Of a stretch of 64,000 bases of DNA, positions 43,643 through 51,939 are shown one piece after another. Source of the stretch: Seonamhaeicola algicola (GTDB lineage Bacteria > Bacteroidota > Bacteroidia > Flavobacteriales > Flavobacteriaceae); the NCBI RefSeq assembly GCF_007997385.1, contig NZ_VOSC01000025.1, forward strand, positions 556,691 through 620,690, read 5' to 3'. The position numbers and the translations under genes were made by a program. Within the stretch, counting starts at the first letter, position 1. Each line of letters opens with the position of its first letter. Below the pieces are notes generated by a model that was not told the DNA's origin, did not search any database, and was given only the letters and a program-made list of their open reading frames with translations.

Positions 43643-46495
43643 ATGCCAAAAAATCCAAATTTAAAATCTATACTAATTATTGGTTCGGGTCCCATCATTA
43701 TTGGGCAAGCGTGTGAGTTTGATTATTCTGGTTCACAGGCATTAAGATCTTTAAGAGAAGACGGTATTGAAACCATCTTAATTAATTCAAACCCAGCAAC
43801 AATAATGACAGATCCTTCAATGGCTGATCATGTGTATTTATTGCCGCTTAACACCAAATCTATAATTAAGATTCTAAAAGAACACCCTCAAATTGATGCC
43901 GTTTTGCCAACTATGGGCGGGCAAACAGCATTAAACCTTGCAATTGAAGCCGATGAAAAAGGTATTTGGGAAGACTTTGGGGTAGAATTAATAGGCGTTA
44001 ATATTGATGCCATTAATATAACGGAAGACAGAGAACAGTTTAGAGAGCTTATGGGTAAAATTGGAGTTCCAATGGCGCCACAAGCCACAGCAACATCGTT
44101 CTTAAAAGGTAAAGAAATAGCGCAAGAGTTTGGGTTTCCTTTATGTATCCGTTCATCATTCACTTTAGGTGGCGCCGGTGCTGCAATTGTGTATGAAGAA
44201 AAAGATTTTGATAAATTACTACGTAACGGTTTAGAAATTTCGCCTATTCACGAAGTAATGATTGATAAAGCCTTATTAGGCTGGAAAGAGTACGAGCTTG
44301 AGTTGTTAAGAGATTCAAATGGTAATGTAGTTATTATTTGTTCTATTGAAAACATGGACCCAATGGGAATTCATACAGGAGATTCTATTACAGTAGCGCC
44401 TGCAATGACTTTAAGTGATAGAACGTACCAAAAAATGCGTGATATGGCCATACACATGATGCGTAGTATTGGCGATTTTGCAGGTGGTTGTAACGTACAA
44501 TTTGCAGTTTCTCCAGATGAAAACGAAGATATTATTGCTATTGAAATTAACCCACGTGTTTCACGCTCATCTGCCTTAGCAAGTAAAGCAACCGGATATC
44601 CAATTGCTAAAATTGCGGCTAAATTGGCGTTAGGGTATAGTTTAGATGAATTGAGTAATCAAATTACAAAATCTACATCGGCTTTATTTGAGCCTACTCT
44701 AGATTATGTAATTGTAAAAATACCACGTTGGAATTTTGATAAGTTTGAAGGATCAGACCGTACTTTAGGCCTACAAATGAAAGCTGTTGGAGAGGTAATG
44801 GGCATTGGGCGTTCTTTCCAAGAAGCGCTTCACAAAGCAACACAATCTTTAGAAATTAAACGTAATGGTTTAGGTGCCGATGGTAAAGAAAATACCAATT
44901 ACGAACAAATAATTGAAAAATTAACACACGCTTCTTGGGATCGAGTTTTCATAATTTATGATGCCATCAAAATGGGTATTCCGTTAAGTAGAATTCACGA
45001 AATTACCAGAATTGATATGTGGTTCTTAAAACAATATGAAGAGTTGTATTTCTTAGAAAAAGAAATTTCAACCTTCAATATTAATACCATTGAAAAACCA
45101 CTTTTATTAGAAGCAAAGCAAAAAGGTTACGGCGATAGGCAAATAGCACATATGCTTGGATGTTTAGAAAGCGAAGTTTATAGCAAAAGAGAAGCACTAA
45201 ATATAAACAGAGTTTATAAACTTGTTGATACGTGTGCCGCTGAGTTTGAAGCCAAAACACCATATTACTATTCTACATTTGAAAGTGATATGCAAACAGC
45301 CAATGGCGAGCGTTTTTCGCATAACGAAAGTGTTGTAACTGATAAAAAGAAAATAATAGTTTTAGGCTCAGGACCAAACCGTATTGGGCAAGGTATTGAA
45401 TTTGATTATTGTTGTGTACATGGGGTTTTAGCAGCTGCTGAATGTGGTTATGAAACTATAATGATTAACTGTAATCCTGAAACAGTTTCTACAGATTTTG
45501 ATACAGCCGATAAGTTATATTTTGAACCTGTTTTTTGGGAGCATATTTATGACATAATTAAGCATGAAAAACCAGAAGGTGTTATTGTGCAATTAGGTGG
45601 GCAAACGGCCTTAAAACTTGCCGAAAAACTTGATAGATACGGCGTTAAAATTATTGGTACTAGTTTTGAGTCTTTAGATTTAGCTGAAGACAGAGGAAGC
45701 TTTTCAACATTGCTAAAGGAAAACAATATTCCTTACCCTAAATTTGATACTGCTGAAACTGCCGATGAAGCTTTAGCTGTAGCAAAAGAACTAGATTTTC
45801 CAATTCTTGTAAGGCCATCGTATGTATTAGGTGGTCAAGGCATGAAAATAGTTATTAACGAAAAAGAATTAGAAAAACACGTTGTAAGCTTATTGCAAAG
45901 TATTCCTAATAACAAACTATTGTTAGATCATTATTTAGAAGGAGCTATTGAAGCTGAAGCTGATGCTATTTGTGATGGTGAAGATGTTTACATAATTGGT
46001 ATCATGGAGCATATTGAGCCTTGTGGAATTCACTCAGGTGATAGTAACTCTACGTTGCCACCGTTTAACTTAGGTGAATTTGTAATGCAACAAATAAAAG
46101 ATCACACTAAAAAAATAGCTTTAGCACTAAATACTGTTGGCTTAATCAACATTCAGTTTGCTGTTAAAGATGATGTGGTTTACATTATTGAAGCTAACCC
46201 AAGAGCATCAAGAACGGTACCGTTTATTGCAAAAGCATATGGTGAACCTTACGTAAATTATGCTACTAAAATTATGTTAGGCGATAAGAAAGTAAAAGAC
46301 TTTACGTTTAACCCACAGTTAGAAGGTTACGCTATAAAACAACCAGTATTCTCGTTTAATAAATTCCCTAATGTAGATAAAACATTAGGCCCTGAAATGA
46401 AAAGTACAGGCGAAAGTATATTGTTTATTGATAGCTTAAAAGACGATGCGTTTTATGATTTGTACTCAAGACGAAAAATGTACTTAAGTAAGTAA
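43643..46495 (+). CDS. carB: Carbamoyl-phosphate synthase large chain
   Basis: CarB makes carbamoyl phosphate from bicarbonate, ammonia from the CarA glutaminase, and two ATP, for pyrimidine and arginine synthesis. Both ATP-grasp halves are complete: the first starts IIGSGPIIIGQACEFDYSG and the second VLGSGPNRIGQGIEFDYC. The protein ends after FNKFPNVDKTLGPEMKSTGE plus about 25 residues and so lacks the ~130-residue C-terminal MGS domain that carries the UMP and ornithine allosteric site in E. coli (950 instead of about 1070 residues). I recall this short form in other flavobacteria. No carA lies next to it. Confidence 0.96.
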   Translation: MPKNPNLKSILIIGSGPIIIGQACEFDYSGSQALRSLREDGIETILINSNPATIMTDPSMADHVYLLPLNTKSIIKILKEHPQIDAVLPTMGGQTALNLAIEADEKGIWEDFGVELIGVNIDAINITEDREQFRELMGKIGVPMAPQATATSFLKGKEIAQEFGFPLCIRSSFTLGGAGAAIVYEEKDFDKLLRNGLEISPIHEVMIDKALLGWKEYELELLRDSNGNVVIICSIENMDPMGIHTGDSITVAPAMTLSDRTYQKMRDMAIHMMRSIGDFAGGCNVQFAVSPDENEDIIAIEINPRVSRSSALASKATGYPIAKIAAKLALGYSLDELSNQITKSTSALFEPTLDYVIVKIPRWNFDKFEGSDRTLGLQMKAVGEVMGIGRSFQEALHKATQSLEIKRNGLGADGKENTNYEQIIEKLTHASWDRVFIIYDAIKMGIPLSRIHEITRIDMWFLKQYEELYFLEKEISTFNINTIEKPLLLEAKQKGYGDRQIAHMLGCLESEVYSKREALNINRVYKLVDTCAAEFEAKTPYYYSTFESDMQTANGERFSHNESVVTDKKKIIVLGSGPNRIGQGIEFDYCCVHGVLAAAECGYETIMINCNPETVSTDFDTADKLYFEPVFWEHIYDIIKHEKPEGVIVQLGGQTALKLAEKLDRYGVKIIGTSFESLDLAEDRGSFSTLLKENNIPYPKFDTAETADEALAVAKELDFPILVRPSYVLGGQGMKIVINEKELEKHVVSLLQSIPNNKLLLDHYLEGAIEAEADAICDGEDVYIIGIMEHIEPCGIHSGDSNSTLPPFNLGEFVMQQIKDHTKKIALALNTVGLINIQFAVKDDVVYIIEANPRASRTVPFIAKAYGEPYVNYATKIMLGDKKVKDFTFNPQLEGYAIKQPVFSFNKFPNVDKTLGPEMKSTGESILFIDSLKDDAFYDLYSRRKMYLSK

Positions 46496-46515
46496 TAATA
46501 AAACCATTTAATTAC

Positions 46516-46550
46516 AAAAAGCCGCTAAATTTTAATTTTAGCGGCTTTTT
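46516..46550. terminator. carB terminator, bidirectional
   Basis: AAAAAGCCGCTAAA and TTTAGCGGCTTTTT pair perfectly around a 7-base loop, 20 bases after the carB stop. A and T tracts on both sides let it act for both strands. Confidence 0.93.
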
Positions 46551-46650
46551 GTTTATTGAAAAATGATTTCTTAGTTACTAAAAAACGGGCTTGAAATAGC
46601 AAGCTAAAAGTTATATTTTAGTTTTTGTAAGTTAACGTTTTTACACTTTT

Positions 46651-47187
46651 TTAAAGTGTAACTTTTGCATTTTGCGATTTTAAAATATCTAAATAATCAT
46701 CAAGTTCAAACTCTGAAGCTTTAAATTTTGAGCTTCTCTTTTTAGCCTGTTCTTGTCTGGCAATGCTTCGGGCAAAACGTCTTACGCTTTCTACACTATC
46801 AATAATAAGTCCTGGTACTTTGGCATTTTTTCCGTTGTCATCTTTTGCTACCATTGTAAAATATGATGAATTACAATGCTTTACTACGCCTGTTTGAATA
46901 TTTTCTGCTTCAACCCTTAAACCCACAACCATTGATGTTCTTCCGGTGTAATTTACTGATGCTTTTAGGGTTACTAGTTCGCCTACTTCAATAGGATTTA
47001 AAAAATCTACTCTATTTACTGATGCTGTAACACAATAATGTCTTGAATGTTTTGATGCACAAGCAAAGGCAATTTGGTCCATTAAATTTAAAATATGACC
47101 ACCGTGAATTTTTCCACTAAAATTAGAGTGCGATGGTAGCATAAGCTCTGTAATAGTAACTTGCGATTCTTTTGGGTGTTTAAACAT
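46651..47187 (-). CDS. Acyl-CoA thioesterase (hotdog fold)
   Basis: A 178-residue hotdog-fold thioesterase of the BACH/YciA type that hydrolyses acyl-CoA to free acid and CoA. The signature GKIHGGHILNLMDQIAFACASKH contains the conserved Asp and Gly-Gly, and the second strand region FLNPIEVGELVTLKASVNYTGRTSMVVGLRVEAEN is typical. It lies 2 bases after the DUF3307 gene on the same strand, so it may be the last gene of the satD-DUF3307 unit. A short inverted repeat (TTACACTTT and AAAGTGTAA) spans its stop codon. Confidence 0.92.
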   Translation of the reverse strand: MFKHPKESQVTITELMLPSHSNFSGKIHGGHILNLMDQIAFACASKHSRHYCVTASVNRVDFLNPIEVGELVTLKASVNYTGRTSMVVGLRVEAENIQTGVVKHCNSSYFTMVAKDDNGKNAKVPGLIIDSVESVRRFARSIARQEQAKKRSSKFKASEFELDDYLDILKSQNAKVTL

Positions 47188-47189
47188 GT

Positions 47190-47894
47190 TTAAGCTATTA
47201 AATTATATAGTATTCCTGTTATTATGGCTATGCCAAAGCTTATTAGTGTGCCAATTAAAACGTATTCAGTTAACTGTCTGTCTTTTGAGTCTCTTAAATC
47301 TTTAAATCTAAATACAGATTTGGCAGTAATTAAAAAGCCAACAGCTTCCCAATGGTTTGATATTATAAAAATAAACACCAACAAGCGTTCTAAAATACCA
47401 ATATATTTACCAGCATCTTCTAAAGAATCATCACTTTTAAAAAGTTCTGAAATATTCCACTTTAAAAAAATAGTTTTCATAATTACTGATGCCGGAATTG
47501 TTAAAAATAACAAACAGGTTAAAAGTAAAAGGTTTGTTTCATTAAAAATAATAGCGGTATTTATAGCTTTTTTTGTAGCTATTAAGTATGCAAAAACAAT
47601 TACTATTATATGGCAAAATTGATCTATAAAAAATAAAATGCGTTTGTTTTTTTCATTTTGAAGTATGAGTTTTAATGCATCAATTATAAAATGCGATACC
47701 CCAACTAAAATTAGTATATGCCATAAATTAATATTCCATAATAGTATTGCTGTAACTATAATGTGAATTAAAACATGTAAGTAAAGCTTACCAGATTTTA
47801 GTTTTTTTTGTTCTTTTTCTGCAACCCATGTTGTTGGTTGCATAAAAAAATCGGCAATAAGGTGTGCTAAAATTAGTTTTACTAAAAGCATCAT
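47190..47894 (-). CDS. DUF3307 family membrane protein
   Basis: A 234-residue inner-membrane protein with about six to seven helices. The N-terminal LILAHLIADFFMQPTTWVAEK is the DUF3307 hallmark, and further His and Asp residues sit in or next to helices: HVLIHIIVT, VSHFIIDALK and FIDQFCHIIV. The repeated HxxxD-like pattern recalls membrane metal-dependent hydrolases of the YdjM/DUF457 kind, but that is a resemblance only. Its ATG overlaps the satD stop in an ATGA arrangement, so translation is coupled and the two proteins likely work together. Function unknown. Confidence 0.85.
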   Translation of the reverse strand: MMLLVKLILAHLIADFFMQPTTWVAEKEQKKLKSGKLYLHVLIHIIVTAILLWNINLWHILILVGVSHFIIDALKLILQNEKNKRILFFIDQFCHIIVIVFAYLIATKKAINTAIIFNETNLLLLTCLLFLTIPASVIMKTIFLKWNISELFKSDDSLEDAGKYIGILERLLVFIFIISNHWEAVGFLITAKSVFRFKDLRDSKDRQLTEYVLIGTLISFGIAIITGILYNLIA

Positions 47895-48499
47895 AGCGTA
47901 GCAATTTTTTGTTTAAACATTTGGTTTAGTTCTAAAATATTATCTAAAGCAGCTCTTTTTTGGCGTTTACTTATTGCATCTTGTTTGGTACCTATTTTTT
48001 CGGCTAGTTCTTTTTGTAAAGCGTTAGGGTTTTCAATAGAAAGTTTTACTATTTCGGCAGAATTTGAAGTCCAATTATCCATAGTGGTTAAAGCCAATTT
48101 AAAATATAAATTTAACTCTGCATTTAAAGTTTTGTTATTAGTTTTAATAAGAAGATTTTGTTTCTCTTTTTTAAGGAGTTCTAAAGTTTCACCCGAAAAA
48201 ATAAAAGCTTCGCCATTAGATTCTGTTACTATTTTGCCGTTAAATGTTTTTTTGCCTATACCAATTGCAATTCTAACATCAAGGTTTTTTAAGGTTTTTA
48301 CACAGGCTTTTATGTAAATAGCAGCCAGAAAGCTGTCTTCAATTTTAGGAATTTCAATTTGAAAACTATCACCACGATAAATATCCCAATATGTTTTATC
48401 TGGATTTAATTTAAGCAATGCTTCTTTTAAAATGCCCATCCAAATATCAGGATTTGTGCCTCTAGATTTTATAATATCACCTGTAATTACACTTGTCAT
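47891..48499 (-). CDS. SatD-family protein with C-terminal helix-turn-helix
   Basis: A 202-residue cytoplasmic protein of the SatD family (PF16264 type). The N-terminal domain starts MTSVITGDIIKSR (Asp8), continues with YRGDSFQIEI (Asp44 at 41-50), RIAIGIGKK (76-84) and SNGEAFIFSGETLELL (94-109); the spacing and residues resemble the catalytic core of class III nucleotide cyclases. A C-terminal helix-turn-helix is seen at about 158-184 (NALQKELAEKIGTKQDAISKRQKRA). The ATG at 48499 is preferred, since the earlier ATG at 48523 arises from the end of an upstream repeat and adds eight atypical residues. It is overlapped by DUF3307. SatD of Streptococcus mutans is linked to acid tolerance; the activity is not known to me. 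Confidence 0.82.
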   Translation of the reverse strand: MTSVITGDIIKSRGTNPDIWMGILKEALLKLNPDKTYWDIYRGDSFQIEIPKIEDSFLAAIYIKACVKTLKNLDVRIAIGIGKKTFNGKIVTESNGEAFIFSGETLELLKKEKQNLLIKTNNKTLNAELNLYFKLALTTMDNWTSNSAEIVKLSIENPNALQKELAEKIGTKQDAISKRQKRAALDNILELNQMFKQKIATL

Positions 48500-48524
48500 A
48501 AACAACAGTTGTTTTAATTCCATG

Positions 48525-48624
48525 TTTAAGGAATAATTAAAAATATTCCATATTTAAGGAATAATTAAAAATATTCCATTTTAAGGGAATATTCAAATGT
48601 ATTACAATTTTATATGATATTAAA
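48525..48624 (-). promoter_or_regulatory. satD promoter and tandem 27-base repeats
   Basis: On the minus strand TTTA (48624-48621), a 19-base spacer and TACATTTG (48601-48594) form a Bacteroidota promoter. Downstream lie two identical 27-base repeats, 48553-48579 and 48525-48551, with a 28-base period. Each contains the inverted repeat GGAATA-N8-TATTCC. A partial copy GGGAATATTC at 48585-48594 overlaps the -7 box, and the ATGGAAT at 48523-48517 begins a third. The repeats fall within the leader, so they could be operators or RNA hairpins. Confidence 0.7.
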
Positions 48625-48640
48625 ATATATTAAAGACACA

Positions 48641-50023
48641 TTACTCTTCATCAGCGCGTTTAATAATGGCTTCAGGTAGTGATTTTTTTGCTTTAGCTCC
48701 CATTTTCTTTAGTTTTTCTACGCTGGTTATCAAGTTTCCTCTACCTTCAACCAATTTATTCATAGCCGCAGAATAATCGGTTTTAGCAGCGTCAATTTTT
48801 TTGCCAACACCGGTTAAATCTTTTACTAAACCTTCAAACTTATCGTAAAGTGCACCGGCTTGTCTTGCAATTTCTAAGGCATTTTGTTGTTGTTTTTCGT
48901 TTGTCCACATGCTATCAATGGTACGTAACGTAGCTAAAAGGGTAGACGGTGTTACAATAACAATATTTTTTTCAAATGCTTTATTGTATATGGTATTGTC
49001 TTCGTTTACAACAACGGCAAATGCAGGCTCTATAGGAATAAACATTAATACAAAATCGGGCGATTCAATATCATATAAATCTTGATAATTTTTTTCTGAA
49101 AGTTGATCTACATGGCGTTTTACAGAATTTACATGCGCCTTTAAAAATGGTAATTTTTCATCGTCGTCGGCATTTACTAAACGCTCGTAATCGGTTAAAG
49201 ATACTTTACTATCAATAATCATTTTTTTGCCGTCTGGTAAATGTAAAACCACATCGGGCATAACGCGCGAGTTATTGTCTCTGGTAAAACTTTGTTGTAC
49301 AAAATACTCTCTATCTTTTTCTAACCCCGATTTTTCTAGCACGCGTTCTAAAACCAATTCGCCCCAATTACCTTGCATTTTGCTATCGCCTTTTAGGGCA
49401 CGCGTTAGGTTGGTAGCTTCTTTGGTCATTTGCTGATTTAAGTCTTTTAAACCAAGCAGTTGCTCTTTTAAAGCCGAATGCATGCTAATGCTTTCCTTTT
49501 GGGTTAAATCAACTTTTTCTTCAAAGGTTTTTATTTTCTCTTGTAACGGATTTAAAATATTCTTGATGTTTTCTTTATTCTGCTCGGTGAATTTGCTCGA
49601 TTTTTCATCAAGTATTTTATTGGCTAAGTTTTCAAACTCTTTGGTAAACTTTTCTTGTAGTTTTTCAACCTCTTCTTTTTGTTCGTTATTTTTATGCTGA
49701 AGATTTTCAAACTCAGTGTTTTTTCTGGTTAGTTCAGCATTTAAAAACTCTTTTTCCCTTCTAATAGTTTCACGCTCATTTTCAATTTTTGAAACAGTTT
49801 CTTTTAACTCGTTTATTTGACGGTTAAAAAGGGTGTTTTGTTTTTCGTTTTCAGTATTATGAAAGGTTTTAAGCTCAGTAATTTGTTGCTGTAAATTATT
49901 GTTGCGTTCTTCTAGCGTGCTTTTTTCGGTTTTACTTTTTAATTTGGCAATAGTTAAACCAATATAACCGCCAATACTGGCAGAAACGAGTATTGAAATG
50001 ATAAGAATTAGGCTGTCGTTCAT
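48641..50023 (-). CDS. rmuC: DNA recombination protein RmuC
   Basis: A 460-residue RmuC-family protein, anchored by an N-terminal helix (residues 5-25) and followed by a long coiled coil (about 30-190) and the RmuC nuclease-like domain. The latter shows GNWGELVLERVLEKSGL, the PDVVLHLPDGKKMIIDSKVSLTDYERL segment with PD-(D/E)xK-like acidic and Lys residues, and FVLMFIPIEPAF. In E. coli RmuC limits sequence inversions between short repeats; recent work links RmuC-type proteins to defence against invading DNA. It lies upstream of the satD promoter and is separate from it. Confidence 0.93.
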   Translation of the reverse strand: MNDSLILIISILVSASIGGYIGLTIAKLKSKTEKSTLEERNNNLQQQITELKTFHNTENEKQNTLFNRQINELKETVSKIENERETIRREKEFLNAELTRKNTEFENLQHKNNEQKEEVEKLQEKFTKEFENLANKILDEKSSKFTEQNKENIKNILNPLQEKIKTFEEKVDLTQKESISMHSALKEQLLGLKDLNQQMTKEATNLTRALKGDSKMQGNWGELVLERVLEKSGLEKDREYFVQQSFTRDNNSRVMPDVVLHLPDGKKMIIDSKVSLTDYERLVNADDDEKLPFLKAHVNSVKRHVDQLSEKNYQDLYDIESPDFVLMFIPIEPAFAVVVNEDNTIYNKAFEKNIVIVTPSTLLATLRTIDSMWTNEKQQQNALEIARQAGALYDKFEGLVKDLTGVGKKIDAAKTDYSAAMNKLVEGRGNLITSVEKLKKMGAKAKKSLPEAIIKRADEE

Positions 50024-50075
50024 TTAAAAAATTAAGTTTAAAATCAAAGATAATTTTTTAACTTGAAAGTCATGT

Positions 50076-51806
50076 TTAAAAAACAGAACTATTTATTTCT
50101 ATATCTGCATGTTTCCAAGCTTCGTTAAATTCTAGCTTTATTTTTTTTGCTTCTTGGTATTTTTTTTGAGCATTTAGGCAGTTATAAAGCCCTATTAAAG
50201 ACCAACCATTTTGTCTATTAATATCAAGATCTTCATTATAAATAATTTCTGCAGCTTCATAATTTTTAGTTTTTATAAGCGCATTTCCTAAATATTGACG
50301 AGTTGGTATATGCCATGGAGCGGGCTCTGTGTAGACTAAATTATCTTCTATAATAACAGCGCTTTTATAATTTTTAATAGCCTCGTTATAGTTGTTTTTT
50401 GCGGCGGCTAATTCGCCAGCAACAATATGAAAAGCAATGGCAGCCAGATCTGAAGATTTATTATTAGGCACAGCAAACAATGTGTCTAACTCTGGATCGT
50501 TTTTTAAGGTTTCAATAGCTGATAATTCAATTTTTGCTTTTTCTAGATTTTCTTTTTTTATAAATGCTATACCTCTGGCATAGTGTCTTATAAGATTTAA
50601 GTGTTTTATTTCTTCTTTGGGAGTTGGAAATGTTAAAATATCATTCCATTTGCCAAATCTTAAATATGCTAATAGGGGTGTAGAGGCAAAGTCTTGTAAA
50701 AATGGCATTTCTAAATATTCACCCACAGGTACTTTTTCTGCTGTTTTTTTAGCGGCAGTAATAGCTAATTTGCTATCACCAAGTAAACTAGAAGAAGACC
50801 ACAGGAAGTGAATATTATGCGGATAATATGCTAAAGGGTATAATCCTTGAGAAAAACATTGCGATATGTAATCTTCATCTGCTTCAATGGCCTTTTTATT
50901 TACAATTACTGCGTCTTTGTATCTTCCTACTCTAATGTAAATATGAGAGGGCATATGAACTATATGGCCGGCTCCAGGCATTAAAGAGGCTAATTTATCG
51001 GCACTTTTTATACCCATGTCTGGAAATGGTAGTTCTACTAAATGAATATAATAATGATGAGCTCCAGGATTTTCAGGCTTTAAGGCAATAGCTTTTTCTA
51101 AAGCTATTTTTGCTTTATTTATGTTAGGTGAAGGCTTGCCATTTTTATCCCAGTAATTCCATGGTACGGTATTCATTACAGATGCAGCATATAAAATGAG
51201 AACATTTGCATTGTTTGGAAACGAATTGGCAACGGTTTCCATGGCATACATATAATTTTTATTTAACGCTACAATATCTGTAGCTAAATCTTTACTGTAC
51301 CTTTTAGTTAGAGCATTTATTAGTGCTTTTTCTAATAAGTTAGTTTTAGGTAAGAGTGTTGTTGCTTTAGCTATAGCTTTATTAATTTGTATTTTTCGTT
51401 CGTTAGCTGGTTGCGGATCATTAATATTTGGGCCTAAAGCAAAAGCTTGTCCCCAATAGGCCATAGCCATGTTTGGGTCTAACCTAGCAGCTTCCATGAA
51501 TGATCTGTGAGATTCGGCATGGTTAAATGCGTAAGCCAGTTTTAAACCTTGATTAAAAAAAGCTTGGGCTCTTTTGTTTTTTGTTGTAACAGGAAAATGA
51601 AGCTTCCCTAAGTTATTAAATAAAGGTGATATTTGTTTGGTACTATCTTGATTTTTTAACAAGAATTTGGCTGGTGTACACGAAATAGAACTGGTAACTA
51701 ATTTTGCCGTTTTGGTATTGTGAGGGTTTATTAAGTTGTTTAGTTCAAAATACACAATAACTAAAATTAAGATACTACTAGCTATTATAAGAAGTTTAGA
51801 TTTCAT
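50076..51806 (-). CDS. Large TPR-repeat secreted protein
   Basis: A 576-residue protein with an N-terminal membrane segment (residues 5-22) and many TPR-like helical repeats. The pattern KRAQAFFNQGLKLAYAFNHAESHRSFMEAARLDPNMAMAYWGQAFALGPNINDP near residue 85 and MPGAGHIVHMPSHIYIRVGRY near residue 290 are typical of a large bacterial TPR family often annotated only by its repeats. The conserved GHIVHMPSHIY with three His might bind metal, but no activity is known. It lies between rmuC and the B12 transporter genes on the same strand with a gap of 133 bases to btuD, so no operon link is clear. Confidence 0.8.
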   Translation of the reverse strand: MKSKLLIIASSILILVIVYFELNNLINPHNTKTAKLVTSSISCTPAKFLLKNQDSTKQISPLFNNLGKLHFPVTTKNKRAQAFFNQGLKLAYAFNHAESHRSFMEAARLDPNMAMAYWGQAFALGPNINDPQPANERKIQINKAIAKATTLLPKTNLLEKALINALTKRYSKDLATDIVALNKNYMYAMETVANSFPNNANVLILYAASVMNTVPWNYWDKNGKPSPNINKAKIALEKAIALKPENPGAHHYYIHLVELPFPDMGIKSADKLASLMPGAGHIVHMPSHIYIRVGRYKDAVIVNKKAIEADEDYISQCFSQGLYPLAYYPHNIHFLWSSSSLLGDSKLAITAAKKTAEKVPVGEYLEMPFLQDFASTPLLAYLRFGKWNDILTFPTPKEEIKHLNLIRHYARGIAFIKKENLEKAKIELSAIETLKNDPELDTLFAVPNNKSSDLAAIAFHIVAGELAAAKNNYNEAIKNYKSAVIIEDNLVYTEPAPWHIPTRQYLGNALIKTKNYEAAEIIYNEDLDINRQNGWSLIGLYNCLNAQKKYQEAKKIKLEFNEAWKHADIEINSSVF

Positions 51807-51939
51807 TTTTTTAAGCTTTAAATAAATAGTGAGTTATTAATACTTATAACCAATAATTAATATTAAAGCTATTAATAAGAAGGAAGGTTGAGTGTTTAAC
51901 TGTTTGATTATAAATATTTTGTAAGGTAGTAAAAATTGT

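Noticed and set aside
43888-44163. A 91-codon minus-strand frame opposite carB
   Set aside because: It is a shadow of the CarB ATP-grasp coding region with no independent support.
46641-46661. Inverted repeat TTACACTTT/AAAGTGTAA across the stop of the thioesterase gene as a terminator
   Set aside because: The minus-strand side has no proper T run after the stem, and it includes the stop codon. It may form a weak hairpin but I would not call it a terminator.
48500-48514. AAACAAC-A-GTTGTTT repeat directly before the preferred satD start
   Set aside because: The one-base spacer does not allow a hairpin of the full stem, and part of it would be coding if the upstream ATG is used. It may be an operator, but there is nothing more to support that.
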